From NCBI RefSeq assembly GCF_027922325.1, contig NZ_BSFL01000002.1:372001-436000 (forward strand): a stretch of 64,000 nucleotides of DNA, read 5' to 3'. A model generated the notes under the pieces. The model was given only the letters and a program-made list of their open reading frames with translations, was not told the DNA's origin and made no database searches. This document shows, piece after piece, positions 47,448-58,135 of this stretch. A program made the position numbers and the translations under genes. Every line of letters starts with the position of its first letter. Position 1 is the first letter of the stretch. The stretch comes from Methylopila turkensis. GTDB taxonomy: Bacteria; Pseudomonadota; Alphaproteobacteria; Rhizobiales; Methylopilaceae.

Positions 47448-48616
47448 CGCGCCGCCTCGCTGACCGACAGCGCCGGCGCGCGGACGCGCTCCGGAGCCCG
47501 GATGATCCCGCCGCCGAGAACCCGGTCGCCGGTCGCGTCGTCATAGAACACGCAGGCCTGCCCCGGCGCGACGCCGCTCTCGCCCGCGAGCAGCTCGACC
47601 TCGGCCTCGCGGGGGCCGAGCGCCCTGATCCGCGCGGGCGCCGCGGGCCGGGTGGAGCGCACGCGGGCGCGCGCCGCGAGCCCTTCCGCCGGCAGGTCCC
47701 CGAAGGCCCCGTCGCCGAGCCAATTGACGTCGCGGACGCGGACGACGCGCGTCTCCAGCGCCTCGCGCGGGCCCACCACCAGCGTCTTCGCCGCGGCGTC
47801 GATGCGCACGACGTAGAGCGGCTCGCCGACCGACAGCGCGAGCCCGCGCCGCTGCCCGACGGTGTAGCGCAGCACGCCCTCGTGGCGCCCGAGAACGCGG
47901 CCGTCGAGATGGACGATCGGGCCGGGCTCCGAAGCGCCGGGCTTCAGCTTCTCGATCACGTCGGCGTAGCGGCCGTTCGGCACGAAACAGATGTCCTGGC
48001 TGTCCGGCTTGTCGGCGACGATCAGGCCGAGCTCGCGGGCGATCTCCCGCACCTCCGCCTTCGGCAGCCGCCCGAGCGGAAAGCGCAGCAGGGCGAGCTG
48101 CTCGGGCGTCGTGCCGTAGAGGAAGTAGCTCTGGTCGCGGTCGGCGTCGGCGGGGCGGAACAGGCCGCGGCCGCCGCCCGGCAGCGCGCGGCTCTCGATG
48201 TAATGGCCGGTGGCGAGCGCCGCGGCGCCGAGCTGCTTCGCGGTGTCGAGCAGGTCGACGAACTTGACGGTCTGGTTGCAGGCGACGCAAGGAATCGGCG
48301 TCTCGCCGTCGAGATAGCTCTGCGCGAACGGGTCGATCACCGCCTCGCGGAACCGGCTCTCGTAGTCGAGCACGTAATGCGGAATCCCGAGCGTCTCGGC
48401 CACGCGGCGGGCGTCGTGGATGTCCTGGCCCGCGCAGCAGGCGCCCTTGCGGGCGGTCGCCGCGCCATGGTCGTAGAGCTGCAGCGTGACGCCGACGACG
48501 TCGTAACCGCCGCGCGCCAGCAGCCCGGCGACGACCGAGGAGTCGACGCCGCCCGACATCGCGACGACGACGCGCGTCACGGCGGGCGGTCCCGGCAGTT
48601 CGAGGTCGACGGTCAT
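47444..48616 (-). CDS. mnmA: tRNA 2-thiouridine(34) synthase
   Basis: MnmA thiolates the wobble uridine of tRNAs for Lys, Glu and Gln. The 390-aa product has the PP-loop [20 protein letters not shown]. The first catalytic Cys is in [14 protein letters not shown] and the second in [33 protein letters not shown] [19 protein letters not shown] and the C-terminal beta-barrel are also present, and it ends with the usual [19 protein letters not shown] block. The length is normal. It precedes the methyltransferase gene in a two-gene unit. Confidence 0.96.
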   Translation of the reverse strand: MTVDLELPGPPAVTRVVVAMSGGVDSSVVAGLLARGGYDVVGVTLQLYDHGAATARKGACCAGQDIHDARRVAETLGIPHYVLDYESRFREAVIDPFAQSYLDGETPIPCVACNQTVKFVDLLDTAKQLGAAALATGHYIESRALPGGGRGLFRPADADRDQSYFLYGTTPEQLALLRFPLGRLPKAEVREIARELGLIVADKPDSQDICFVPNGRYADVIEKLKPGASEPGPIVHLDGRVLGRHEGVLRYTVGQRRGLALSVGEPLYVVRIDAAAKTLVVGPREALETRVVRVRDVNWLGDGAFGDLPAEGLAARARVRSTRPAAPARIRALGPREAEVELLAGESGVAPGQACVFYDDATGDRVLGGGIIRAPERVRAPALSVSEAAR

Positions 48617-48704
48617 CCGGCGGACAGGCTCGCATTCGTTCGTTGCAGGCGGCGGACCACCTCTTATCTGGCGACGTCCTATGAAGGAAGCATGTCGCTT
48701 CGCC

Positions 48705-49571
48705 TCACCGGGCGCGCACCAGCCGCACGGGCTCGAACCCGGCGCGCTTCTTCCAGGTCAGCAGCCCCTCGCCGCCGTGCTCGGCCGCGCCGTAAAGCAC
48801 GACGCGGACGCCTGCGGCGAGCGGGTCGCCGCTCTCGATCAGCCAGCGCATGATCTCGACATGCAACAGCCACATGACGCCGGCCTCGAGATGGTCGGCG
48901 TGGCCCATCAGGTCGGTGTAATGCGCGAGCTCGCCGACGCGCGTGAGCTTCATATAGGCTACGAGGCGCTCGTCGACCGTGACGGCGCCCTGCATGTGGC
49001 CCGGCTCCGCCACGAACACGCCGAACCACAGCGACCAGCGCTCCGGGTTCTCCGGCGCCTTGAGGCGGATCGGACGCATAGCGGGCGGGGCGATGTCCTC
49101 CGGCGCCAGGAACCAGTAGTCGAGCACGGGCCCCGCCGCCCGGACGGGCGTCGAGGTCTTCACGCGGTGGATGTCGTAGACGTGGCGGCGCAGCGGGAAG
49201 CGGTGGAAGGCGTAGCCGGCCTTCAGCGCCTTCCTCACCTTCGGCAGCGTGCGCGACGAGCGCTTGCGGAGCGCCCGCTCGAACGCGGCCATGTCCTCGA
49301 ACCGGGCGAGATCGACCGCCATCGGCGTCAGCCTGAGCCGGCGCGCCAGCGGCCCGGCGCCGCCGACCGGCTCCACATAGCGCCCGACGATGTCCCTCGC
49401 GCCTCCCTCGACGGGACCGCTCGCGCCCTGGACGTCGACCAGGACGACCGGAGGCGCCTGCTCGCCGGCGACAAACGCCGCGAGGCGCGCGCGGCGTCTG
49501 CGGAGAGCGATCAGCGGCTCTCCGACGCCATGATAGAGCGCCATGACCGGCGCCTTCAGCCACTTCGCCAT
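48705..49571 (-). CDS. Hypothetical protein, acyltransferase-like
   Basis: I do not recognise a named family for this 288-aa protein. It begins [20 protein letters not shown] (a TTG two codons earlier is possible). A basic helical region ([20 protein letters not shown]) is followed by [40 protein letters not shown] and [20 protein letters not shown]. Strand-strand-helix order with a [15 protein letters not shown] element recalls GNAT or FemAB-like acyltransferases, but no acetyl-CoA P-loop is clear. No signal peptide or membrane segment. It stands alone between mnmA and flgD. Confidence 0.75.
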   Translation of the reverse strand: MAKWLKAPVMALYHGVGEPLIALRRRRARLAAFVAGEQAPPVVLVDVQGASGPVEGGARDIVGRYVEPVGGAGPLARRLRLTPMAVDLARFEDMAAFERALRKRSSRTLPKVRKALKAGYAFHRFPLRRHVYDIHRVKTSTPVRAAGPVLDYWFLAPEDIAPPAMRPIRLKAPENPERWSLWFGVFVAEPGHMQGAVTVDERLVAYMKLTRVGELAHYTDLMGHADHLEAGVMWLLHVEIMRWLIESGDPLAAGVRVVLYGAAEHGGEGLLTWKKRAGFEPVRLVRAR

Positions 49572-49621
49572 CGCCAAGAGCTGTCGCCGCTCGGCCGCGC
49601 CGAAGCAAGAGCGGAAGAAGC

Positions 49622-50287
49622 CTAGTTCGCCGCCGCGGTCCTGATGTGCTTCAGCGAGGACAGGGGCACGCGCAGGTCGCCGATGGTCAGCACCGCGGTC
49701 CCGGTGGTGAGGTCGACGCCGTCGACCGTGCCGGCGATCTCGGACGTCACCGAAACCGTCGATCCCGCCGCGTCCTTCGCCGTGACGACGATCGAGTAGA
49801 GCCCTTCCGGAGCGTCCGCGCCGGACGTGGTCTTGCCGTCCCAGGTGAAGTCCTGGTCGCCATAGTCGAGGTCCACCGTCCGGGTCGCCACCAGCGCGCC
49901 GCTGGCGTTGCGGATCTCGACCGTCGCGCTCGCGGCGGAAGGGGCGTTCAGCTTCCAGGTCGCGGCGCCGTCGTCGAGCAGCGTGGTGTCGCCGTCCGCC
50001 GTCACCGACTTGCCCACGAGGCCGAGCGCGGTCGCGGCCTGCGAGGTCTGGGTCGCGGCCAGAAGGGCGCCCAGCGTGTCGTTGGTCTGGAGCTGCTGCT
50101 CGACGCCAGCGAACTGCACCAGCTGCTGGGTGAACTGGTTGGTGTCGAGCGGGTCGAGCGGGTTCTGGTTCCTGAGCTGCGTCGTCAGCAGCGTCAGAAA
50201 CGTGTCGAAGTTGCTCGCGAGCGTCGACCGCGACGTGGTGGTCGCGGATGTCGCGCTGGTCGAGCTGCCGGTCGCGTCGACGGGCAT
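49622..50287 (-). CDS. flgD: Flagellar hook assembly protein FlgD
   Basis: FlgD is the scaffold cap that allows hook subunits to polymerise. The 221-aa product has the Ser/Thr-rich N-terminus and the conserved FDTFLTLLTTQLRNQNPLDPLDTNQFTQQLVQFA region (residues ~27-60). LGLVGKSVTADGD and the FlgD Ig-like domain follow, with WKLNAPSAASATVEIRNASG and DFTWDGKTTSGADAPEGLYS. All family blocks are intact. It follows fliK with a 17-base gap and should be expressed from the sigma-54 promoter upstream of fliK. Confidence 0.95.
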   Translation of the reverse strand: MPVDATGSSTSATSATTTSRSTLASNFDTFLTLLTTQLRNQNPLDPLDTNQFTQQLVQFAGVEQQLQTNDTLGALLAATQTSQAATALGLVGKSVTADGDTTLLDDGAATWKLNAPSAASATVEIRNASGALVATRTVDLDYGDQDFTWDGKTTSGADAPEGLYSIVVTAKDAAGSTVSVTSEIAGTVDGVDLTTGTAVLTIGDLRVPLSSLKHIRTAAAN

Positions 50288-50304
50288 GGCGGTCGTTCCC
50301 TTCT

Positions 50305-51588
50305 TCAGACCCGAAGGTCGAGCGCCGAGGCGGACCGCCTCATCGCGGCGTAGGCGAGCGGAGCCGCAAGCGCGGCGCCCTCGTCGATGGCGTCGTTCCG
50401 GCCGGCCGGCGCGAGCGAGGCCGCGCGCTCCCGCGCCCAGCCGCCGCCGTCGCGCAGTTCGAAGGCGAGGCCGTCGCCGGCGAGCTGGAAACCGGCCTGC
50501 TGCAGCGAGCGCGCAAGCTCGCCGGCGTCCTGCTTAAGCATCGCCAGCGTCTCCGGCCGCTCGACGACCAGCCGGGTCGAGACCTTGCCGTCGCTCGCGA
50601 TGTCGAGCCGGACGTCGATGCGGCCGAGATCGCCGTCCTCGAGCTGGACGTCGAACCGGGTGCGGCGCGCGCCGGAGGCCGCGGGCGCCGCCTGCGTCGC
50701 CGCGACCACGGCGGCGGACACCTGCGCGGCGGCGCTCGGCGCGGTCTGCGACGACGCCTGAACCGCCTTCGCGGCGGTCTCGAAGCCCGAGGCTCCGGTC
50801 GGAATCTGGTCCGCGATCTTCGCAGCCTGCCCGGCCGCGCTTCCGCCGCCGGACGCGCCGTCGTCCTGGGCGGAGGCGTCGTGATCGCTGGAGGCCTCCG
50901 CGACCGGCTTGGCGGCGGCTTCGATCTCTGGGGCAAGGGCGTCGGCGTCCGCGGAGGCGTCGGAACCTGCGGATGCGGGCGCCGGCGGCGACGGCTGGGC
51001 CGCCGCGGCGATCGGGACAGGGGACTGCGCCACAGGCTGGCTCGCGGCCGGTTTGGTCGGGCTGGTCACGGCGTCGGCGACGTCAGGCTGACCGGCATCG
51101 TCGACGGCCTGCGTTCCCGCCGCCTCGATCTCGTCCACGAAGCCGCCGACCACCTTCAGGACGACGGGGGCGGACGCCGCCGCATTGGCCGTCCGCTCCG
51201 CTGCGGCGGCGCCGGACGTCTGCGGCTTCACGACCGCCGTCTCGGGAGCGGGCCGGGCCTCCTTAGCGTCGCCGGCCGCCGGTTCGGCGAGCGCGAGCGT
51301 CGGTCCGGCGCTTTCGCCGGCCCCCTCGCCTCCGGCGGCGTCGGCCGGCGCGGGCAGGATCGCCGACTGCGCCGCCACCAGCACGGCGGCCGGCGACGAC
51401 CCGGCCTCGTCGCGATCGGAAAGCTCATCGATAGACGAATTCGATTCGGCGCCGGCGGTGGCGGACGCAGGCCCCTCCGCGGTCTCCGACGCCGCCAGCA
51501 CGTCCGCGAAAGCGCCCACGGTCCCCGACGCCGGCGTCGTCGGGGCAGGCGCGGCGGTTCTGGGAGCGGCGGCGGAGACGGCGATCAT
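50305..51588 (-). CDS. fliK: Flagellar hook-length control protein FliK
   Basis: FliK measures hook length and switches export specificity. The 427-aa product is Ala/Pro/Ser-rich and probably disordered for about 300 residues, as usual for FliK. It ends with a compact Flg_hook domain (residues ~325-400: RTRFDVQLEDGDLGRIDVRL, DGKVSTRLVVERPETLAMLK and ELARSLQQAGFQLAGDGLAF). The ATG at 51588 was chosen because the sigma-54 promoter at 51626-51640 would start transcription about 26 bases before it; the longer frame from 51660 would include the promoter. Confidence 0.88.
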   Translation of the reverse strand: MIAVSAAAPRTAAPAPTTPASGTVGAFADVLAASETAEGPASATAGAESNSSIDELSDRDEAGSSPAAVLVAAQSAILPAPADAAGGEGAGESAGPTLALAEPAAGDAKEARPAPETAVVKPQTSGAAAAERTANAAASAPVVLKVVGGFVDEIEAAGTQAVDDAGQPDVADAVTSPTKPAASQPVAQSPVPIAAAAQPSPPAPASAGSDASADADALAPEIEAAAKPVAEASSDHDASAQDDGASGGGSAAGQAAKIADQIPTGASGFETAAKAVQASSQTAPSAAAQVSAAVVAATQAAPAASGARRTRFDVQLEDGDLGRIDVRLDIASDGKVSTRLVVERPETLAMLKQDAGELARSLQQAGFQLAGDGLAFELRDGGGWARERAASLAPAGRNDAIDEGAALAAPLAYAAMRRSASALDLRV

Positions 51589-51625
51589 GAGCGAGGGGCA
51601 CCCGGGTGGTTCAGTCCCAACTCGC

Positions 51626-51640
51626 AATCCGCATGCCACC
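51626..51640 (-). promoter_or_regulatory. Sigma-54 promoter of fliK-flgD
   Basis: On the minus strand TGGCATGCGGATTGC matches the -24/-12 consensus TGGCAC-N5-TTGC with the critical GG and GC ten bases apart. RNA would start near 51614. FlbD, the sigma-54 activator, is encoded at 56072-57433, so late flagellar control of fliK-flgD is likely. Confidence 0.78.
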
Positions 51641-51816
51641 GGAGAATCCAACAGGATCAACGCGCAGGCCTTCGCGGCGCCCGGCGTTTTCTGCCCTTCG
51701 GCGGAAAATTTTGCCCGCCTCCAAGTGACGTTGCAGCAGGTCAGACATCACCATTCGTTAGTATTTGAATTACTTCTCATTAACGATTGGAAATCGGTCG
51801 AAATCATCTTTTCCGC

Positions 51817-51831
51817 TTAGCCAAATGTTAA
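51817..51831 (+). promoter_or_regulatory. CtrA-like box upstream of sciP
   Basis: TTAG-N7-TTAA, one mismatch from the CtrA full site TTAA-N7-TTAA, lies 53 bases before the sciP ATG. The surrounding 51735-51835 is clearly AT-rich and holds further TTAA/ATTA half-sites. It is in the divergent sciP/fliK spacer. Confidence 0.5.
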
Positions 51832-51883
51832 ATCGGGACGCCTAACGTTGCTACAGACGGGTCAGATGCGTGTGAGAGTACCG

Positions 51884-52159
51884 ATGACCGAAATGCAACG
51901 TGGACGCGCCAAGTATGTGATCGGGCCGGACGGAAGTCCGCTCACGGTCGCCGACTTGCCGCCGTCCGACACAAAACGGTGGGTGATCCGGCGCAAGGCC
52001 GAGGTCGTCGCCGCCGTGCGCGGGGGGCTTCTCAGCCTTGAGGAGGCCTGCCAGCGCTACACGCTGACGGTCGAGGAATTTCTTTCCTGGCAGGCGTCGA
52101 TCGACCGCCATGGCCTCGCAGGGCTCCGCACCACGCGCATTCAACAGTATCGCGCCTGA
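51884..52159 (+). CDS. sciP: SciP family CtrA inhibitor (DUF1153)
   Basis: SciP is a small helix-turn-helix protein that binds CtrA and blocks its transcription activation in G1. The 91-aa product MTEMQRGRAKYVIGPDGSPL continues TVADLPPSDTKRWVIRRKAE, VVAAVRGGLLSLEEACQRYT and LTVEEFLSWQASIDRHGLAG. It is nearly identical to the family consensus over its whole length. An upstream extension to 51848 is not conserved. It sits next to the fliF operon, as in Caulobacter, where SciP restricts CtrA-driven flagellar genes. Confidence 0.93.
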   Translation: MTEMQRGRAKYVIGPDGSPLTVADLPPSDTKRWVIRRKAEVVAAVRGGLLSLEEACQRYTLTVEEFLSWQASIDRHGLAGLRTTRIQQYRA

Positions 52160-52238
52160 CCGCATAAAGTCTTCGCGTACGTCCGCGCCGGCCCTCGTGG
52201 CCGGCGCCATCGTTTCCGGCGCCCTCTCAGGCGGGGCA

Positions 52239-52253
52239 TTAACGACCCGTTTA
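52239..52253 (+). promoter_or_regulatory. CtrA-like box of the fliF operon
   Basis: TTAACGACCCGTTTA is TTAA-N7-TTTA, followed by CC, one mismatch from the CtrA consensus. It lies about 64 bases before the fliF start and just upstream of an inverted repeat, so it could cover the -35 region. Confidence 0.6.
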
Positions 52254-52260
52254 CCATGCG

Positions 52261-52279
52261 CCGGGCAATTCTTGCCGGG
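52261..52279. promoter_or_regulatory. ftr-like inverted repeat, candidate FlbD site
   Basis: CCGGGCAA-TTC-TTGCCGGG is a 7-of-8 inverted repeat located 7 bases after the CtrA-like box, where the -10/start region of fliF should be. In Caulobacter FlbD binds GC-rich ftr elements of this kind and represses fliF from this position. Confidence 0.55.
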
Positions 52280-52316
52280 TGGCGCCGGTTCGCAGCGCCC
52301 TTTCGGGAGAGGCTCG

Positions 52317-53987
52317 TTGGGCGGCGCCGTTGCATTCCTGCGTACGTTCGGGCCGGGCCGCATCGCCGCGATGCTGGCGGTCGCGATCGCCCTGATCGGG
52401 TTCTTCGCCTTCACGATCGTGCGGTTCACGCAGCCGCAGATGTCGCCGCTGTTCAGCGACCTGTCGCTGCAGGACTCATCGGCCGTGATCAAGGAGCTCG
52501 AGCAGCGCGCGGTGCCTTACGAGCTGCGCCAGGACGGGGCGTCGATCCTTGTGCCGAAGGAGCAGATCGCCAAGCTGCGCATGGGCCTCGCCGAGAAGAG
52601 CCTGCCCGCCGGCGGCGGCGTCGGCTGGGAGATCTTCGACAAGAGCGACGGCTTCTCCGCGACGAGCTTCGTCCAGAACGTCAATCACCTGCGCGCGCTC
52701 GAGGGCGAGCTCGCACGGTCGATCCGCTCGCTGAACCGGGTCGAGGCCGCGCGCGTCCACCTCGTCATTCCGGAGAAGCCGCTGTTCGCACGCGACGCGC
52801 CGCAGCCCTCGGCCTCGATCGTGATCCGCGCGCGCGGCGAGCTCGAAGGCGGCGAAATCCGCGCCATCCGTCATCTCGCCGCCTCCGCGGTGCAGGGGCT
52901 GAAGCCGGAGAAGGTGTCGCTGGTCGACGAGAGCGGCCGGCTGCTCGCCGACGGCTCCGGATCGGAGGACGGCGCGGGCGGCTCCGGCGACGAGCGCACC
53001 GCGACGCTGGAGCGGCGGCTGCGCGAGCGCGTCGAGGCGATCGTCGGACGCGTCGTCGGGCGCGACCGCGCCCGCGTCGAGGTCCGCGCCGAGATGGACA
53101 CCACCAAGTCCACCGTCACCGCCGACAGCTTCGATCCGGAAAGCCGCGTCGTCCGCTCGACCCAGACGCGGGAGGAAAGCTCGCAATCGTCGGAGGCCGG
53201 CGACCAGGCCGTGACGGTCGGCGCGCAGCTGCCGAACGCGCAAGGCGCCGCCGCCGCGCAGAGCCCGCAGAACCGCGACGCCTCGAACAAGACCGAGGAG
53301 GTGGTCAACTACGAGATCTCGCGCACCACCCGCACCGAGGTGAAGGACGGCGCCCGGCTGAAGCGGCTCTCGGTCGCGGTGCTGGTCGACGGCGTCTACG
53401 GTCGCGCCGCCAATGGCGACGTCTCCTACGCGCCGCGGCCGCAGGAGGAGCTCGACCGGATCGGCGCGCTGGTGCGGGCCGGCGTCGGCTTCGACCAGGC
53501 CCGCGGAGACGCGGTCGAGATCGTGAACCTGCGCTTCGCCGACCTGCCCGGCGCGACCGACGCCGGCGCGGCGCCGGGCCTGTTCGATCTCACTCGCGAG
53601 GACATCATGCGCTGGGCGGAGCTCGCCGTGCTGGCGCTGCTGACCGTGCTGGTGCTGTTCGTGGTGGTGCGCCCGCTGCTGCGGAAGGCGCTGTCGCCCG
53701 AGACCACCCTCACCACCACGCGCACGCTGGTGGTCGGAGCGCCCGGCGACGCGGCCACCGCCGCGCTCGCAGGCCCCGGCGAGACGCCCGCCCTCGCCGG
53801 CCCCGCCGGCGCCATGACGACGAGCGGCGGCCAGGGCCAGGAGCCCGGCACCGCGCGGATGATCGCCGCGGCCGAGATCGCGGGCCGCGTCCAGGCCGAA
53901 TCGATGCAGCGCATTGGCGAGCTGGTGAAGAACAACCCGAACGAAACCCTGTCGATCATCCGGCAGTGGATGCAGGAGCCCGCGTAA
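52317..53987 (+). CDS. fliF: Flagellar M-ring protein FliF
   Basis: FliF forms the MS ring of the flagellar basal body in the inner membrane. The 556-aa protein starts at a TTG with GGGAGA seven bases before it; the frame is open back to 52110, but that part overlaps sciP and looks non-coding. It has membrane helix 1 (residues ~16-38) and the YscJ/FliF domains ([58 protein letters not shown], and [18 protein letters not shown] nearby). The Gly/Ala-rich middle and helix 2 ([20 protein letters not shown]) follow, then the C-terminal FliG-binding helix ([20 protein letters not shown]). Confidence 0.95.
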   Translation: MGGAVAFLRTFGPGRIAAMLAVAIALIGFFAFTIVRFTQPQMSPLFSDLSLQDSSAVIKELEQRAVPYELRQDGASILVPKEQIAKLRMGLAEKSLPAGGGVGWEIFDKSDGFSATSFVQNVNHLRALEGELARSIRSLNRVEAARVHLVIPEKPLFARDAPQPSASIVIRARGELEGGEIRAIRHLAASAVQGLKPEKVSLVDESGRLLADGSGSEDGAGGSGDERTATLERRLRERVEAIVGRVVGRDRARVEVRAEMDTTKSTVTADSFDPESRVVRSTQTREESSQSSEAGDQAVTVGAQLPNAQGAAAAQSPQNRDASNKTEEVVNYEISRTTRTEVKDGARLKRLSVAVLVDGVYGRAANGDVSYAPRPQEELDRIGALVRAGVGFDQARGDAVEIVNLRFADLPGATDAGAAPGLFDLTREDIMRWAELAVLALLTVLVLFVVVRPLLRKALSPETTLTTTRTLVVGAPGDAATAALAGPGETPALAGPAGAMTTSGGQGQEPGTARMIAAAEIAGRVQAESMQRIGELVKNNPNETLSIIRQWMQEPA

Positions 53988-53991
53988 GATC

Positions 53992-55023
53992 ATGGCTCAG
54001 GCCGTCGCAACCCGGGGCGCCGCCCCCCGCGCTCTCGCCGGCATCGACCGCGCCGCCGTGCTGATGCTCGCGCTCGGCGAGGAGCACGGCGCCTCGATCT
54101 GGCCGCAGCTCGACGACGACGAGATTCGCGCGCTGTCCTCGGCCATGTCGTCGCTCGGCCCCGTCGACATCGAGACGGTCGAGGGGCTGCTGATGCAGTT
54201 CGTGTCGAACCTCTCCACCGCCGGCGCGCTGATGGGCACCTTCGACAGCACCGAACGGCTGCTCGCGAGGCTGCTCCCGAAGGAGCGCGTCGGCGCGATC
54301 ATGGAGGAGATCCGCGGGCCGGCCGGCCGCAACATGTGGGAGAAGCTCTCCAACGTGCAGGAGGCGGTGCTCGCGAACTACCTGAAGAACGAATACCCGC
54401 AGACGGTCGCGGTGGTGCTGTCGAAGATCCGCGCCGAGCATTCCGCGCGCGTGCTCGCGATACTGCCGGAGGACTTCGCGCTCGACGTGGTGCGCCGGAT
54501 GCTCGCGATGGAGGCGGTGCAGAAGGACATCCTCGAGCGCGTCGAGCAGACCCTGCGCTCGGAGCTGATGTCGAACCTGTCCCAGACCTCGCGCCGCGAC
54601 GCCCACGAGCAGATGGCCGAGATCTTCAACTCGTTCGACCGGCAGACCGAGACCCGCTTCCTGACCAAGCTGGAGGAGGCGTCGAAGGACAGCGCCGAGC
54701 GCATCAAGCAGCTCATGTTCACCTTCGACGACCTTCAGAAGCTCGACGCCGCCGGCGTCCAGACGCTGCTGCGCGACGCGCCGCGCGACAAGCTGGCGGT
54801 GGCGCTGAAGGGCGCGAGCCAGACGATGCGCGACTTCCTCATGGGCTACATGTCGAGCCGCGCCGCCAAGATGCTGATCGACGACATGGAGGCGATGGGG
54901 CCGGTGCGGCTCAAGGACGTCGACGACGCGCAGTCCGCCCTGGTCGGCCTGACCAAGGACCTCGCCGCGAAGGGCGAAATCCGCATCTCCAAGAGCAAGG
55001 GGGAGGACGAGCTTGTCTACTGA
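53992..55023 (+). CDS. fliG: Flagellar motor switch protein FliG
   Basis: FliG is the rotor protein that contacts FliF, FliM and the stator. The 343-aa protein has the N-terminal domain ([20 protein letters not shown]) and the middle domain with the EHPQ-like [20 protein letters not shown]. The C-terminal domain follows, with [20 protein letters not shown] (torque helix with charged residues), [20 protein letters not shown] and [20 protein letters not shown]. It starts 5 bases after fliF. Second gene of the fliF-fliG-fliH-fliN-flbD operon. Confidence 0.96.
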   Translation: MAQAVATRGAAPRALAGIDRAAVLMLALGEEHGASIWPQLDDDEIRALSSAMSSLGPVDIETVEGLLMQFVSNLSTAGALMGTFDSTERLLARLLPKERVGAIMEEIRGPAGRNMWEKLSNVQEAVLANYLKNEYPQTVAVVLSKIRAEHSARVLAILPEDFALDVVRRMLAMEAVQKDILERVEQTLRSELMSNLSQTSRRDAHEQMAEIFNSFDRQTETRFLTKLEEASKDSAERIKQLMFTFDDLQKLDAAGVQTLLRDAPRDKLAVALKGASQTMRDFLMGYMSSRAAKMLIDDMEAMGPVRLKDVDDAQSALVGLTKDLAAKGEIRISKSKGEDELVY

Positions 55024-55050
55024 TCCTCTCCCCTTCGGGCGGAGCGCCGC

Positions 55051-55710
55051 GTGACCGCCAAGCCCGCCCGCTTCCTGTTCGATCTCGACTTCGGCGCGCC
55101 GCCGCCGGCGCCGGCCGCGGCTCCGGTCGTGCCGCTCGCGGACCATGAGGCCGCGCTTGCCCGCGCCGAGGCCTCCGCCTTCCGCCGCGGCGAGGCCGAG
55201 GGCCGCAAGGCGATGCGCGACAGCGACGCCGCGCGCCTGACGGCCGCGATCGAGACGCTCGGCGCCCAGCTCGCCATGTCGATCGCCGACGCCGACGCGC
55301 GCGCGCTCCAGATGCAGCGCCAGTCGGTCGAGCTCGCCCTCGCCCTCGCCCGCAAGCTCGCGGGGGCCGCGGTCGCGCGCGCGCCGCTCGCCGAGATCAC
55401 CGCGGCCGCCGAGGCCTGCTTCCTCGAGCTGCGCTCGGCCCCGCACGTCGCCGTGCGCGTCGCGCCCGACCTCGTCGAGACGGTCAAGACGGAACTCGGC
55501 GCGATCGCCCATGTCCGCGGCTTCGCGGGCCGCCTCGTCGTGCTTGGCGATCCCGAGGTCGCGACCGGCGACGCCCGGCTCGAATGGGCCGACGGCGGCG
55601 TGGTGCGGGACGCCGGAGCGGTCCTGCGCGCTATCGAGGCCGCGGTCGCCCGCCACTTCGCGCCGGCCGGCCCGCCGGACGTCACCACTTCGGAAGGAGC
55701 CGACGCATGA
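55051..55710 (+). CDS. fliH: Flagellar assembly protein FliH (FlbE-like)
   Basis: FliH regulates the export ATPase FliI. The 219-aa product starts at GTG (MTAKPARFLFDLDFGA). It has a Pro/Ala-rich N-terminus, a charged helical part with GxxxG-like AFRRGEAEGRKAMRDSDAAR (residues ~45-65), and a C-terminal domain with RKLAGAAVARAPLAEITAAA and HVRGFAGRLVVLGDPEVATG / DARLEWADGGVVRDAGA, the FliH/HrpE signature. The third place in the operon corresponds to flbE of Caulobacter. Its stop overlaps the fliN start by four bases. Confidence 0.85.
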   Translation: MTAKPARFLFDLDFGAPPPAPAAAPVVPLADHEAALARAEASAFRRGEAEGRKAMRDSDAARLTAAIETLGAQLAMSIADADARALQMQRQSVELALALARKLAGAAVARAPLAEITAAAEACFLELRSAPHVAVRVAPDLVETVKTELGAIAHVRGFAGRLVVLGDPEVATGDARLEWADGGVVRDAGAVLRAIEAAVARHFAPAGPPDVTTSEGADA

Positions 55711-56057
55711 GCGCAGGCAAGGAAGTTCCCCTGCCGGAGTTGAACGCGGGCGAGATCGACCTCGTCGACACCAGCCGCCGGCGCGCCGAGGACACGACGG
55801 ACGCCCGCGTCGCAGCCGAACTCGAAGCGGTGTTCGACGTGCCGGTCTCGGTCTCGGCCGTGCTCGGGCGGTCGCGCGTCGACGTCGGCGAGCTGCTGCG
55901 ACTCAAGCCCGGCTCGATCCTCGAACTCGACCGCAAGGTCGGCGAGGCGATCGACATCTACGTCAACGACCGGCTCGTCGCCCGCGGCGAAGTGGTGCTG
56001 GTCGAAGAGCGGCTCGGCGTGACGATGACCGAAATCATCAAGCCCGACCGCGCCTGA
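55707..56057 (+). CDS. fliN: Flagellar motor switch protein FliN
   Basis: FliN forms the lower C-ring. The 116-aa product has a short variable N-terminus and the SpoA domain (residues ~38-112): AVFDVPVSVSAVLGRSRVDV, GELLRLKPGSILELDRKVGE and AIDIYVNDRLVARGEVVLVE, then ERLGVTMTEII. AAGGAG lies 9 bases before the ATG. It overlaps fliH by four bases. Confidence 0.95.
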   Translation: MSAGKEVPLPELNAGEIDLVDTSRRRAEDTTDARVAAELEAVFDVPVSVSAVLGRSRVDVGELLRLKPGSILELDRKVGEAIDIYVNDRLVARGEVVLVEERLGVTMTEIIKPDRA

Positions 56058-56071
56058 ACGGAGGACGACCC

Positions 56072-57433
<1,362 letters not shown>

Positions 57434-57445
57434 ACGGTCGCGGCG

Positions 57446-57976
57446 TCAGCGGCCGACGCCGAAGGCCTGCCGCAGGAGTTCGAGCTGGCCTTCGAGCGGG
57501 TTGCGCGACGGCTCCTCGGCCCTGACCTTGCCGTCGAGCTGCACGTCGAGGATCTGCACGCGCTCCTGAAGCCGCGCGGTGCGGTCGACCAGATCGCGAA
57601 GCCGCTCCGGCAACCGTTCGAACACGTCCCGCGGAAGCGTCGAGGCCACCGCCGACAGCCGCACCTTGAGCTTCTCCTCGCGCGCCTGGTCGAGCGACAT
57701 CTCGCCCTCGTTCACCGCGCGCTGCACCAGGAGCCAGGACGCGATCTGCATCAGGCGCGTGGTGAGGCGCATGCTCTCGGTGGCGTAGGCGATGGACTCG
57801 GCGCGGCCCAGCTCGCGGGATTCGCCGCGGCCGTCGCCGTCGAGATAGGCCGCGGTCTCCTCGACAAGCGCCATGCCCTCGCGGAACAGCGCCGTGAACG
57901 CCGCGGAGCCGACCAGACGCACGCCAAGCGAAACGGGTTCGGACGGAGCCTCGGTACGCTCGGACCTGTCGATCAT
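57446..57976 (-). CDS. rcdA: RcdA-like protein (DUF1465), regulator of CtrA degradation
   Basis: RcdA is an adaptor that, with CpdR and PopA, delivers CtrA to ClpXP at the cell pole. The 176-aa product belongs to DUF1465, the RcdA family. It shows AFTALFREGMALVEETAAYL, YATESMRLTTRLMQIASWLL and VQRAVNEGEMSLDQAREEKL, then RLRDLVDRTARLQERVQILD, forming the three-helix bundle and C-terminal tail. The start at 57976 has GAGAGG 11 bases upstream. A promoter-like TTGATG (58050-58045) with CTAAGG (58028-58023) lies 50 bases before it. Convergent with flbD, 12 bases apart. The assignment rests on family membership. Confidence 0.87.
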   Translation of the reverse strand: MIDRSERTEAPSEPVSLGVRLVGSAAFTALFREGMALVEETAAYLDGDGRGESRELGRAESIAYATESMRLTTRLMQIASWLLVQRAVNEGEMSLDQAREEKLKVRLSAVASTLPRDVFERLPERLRDLVDRTARLQERVQILDVQLDGKVRAEEPSRNPLEGQLELLRQAFGVGR

Positions 57977-58135
57977 GATCGGACAACCTCTCTCGGGAAC
58001 GCGCGCTCAAGCCGGCGAGAAGCCTTAGCCTTCGGGCAGCGTCGCATCAACGACAGGGGTTGGGCAATCGTCGCGCCAACAGACGGCTTTTCCACCGGCC
58101 GCGCCCCGACGTGGCGAAGAGACCGTTAACGCGGA

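Noticed and set aside
53956..55656. A 566-codon minus-strand frame opposite fliG and fliH
   Set aside because: Shadow frame; FliG and FliH signatures are on the plus strand.
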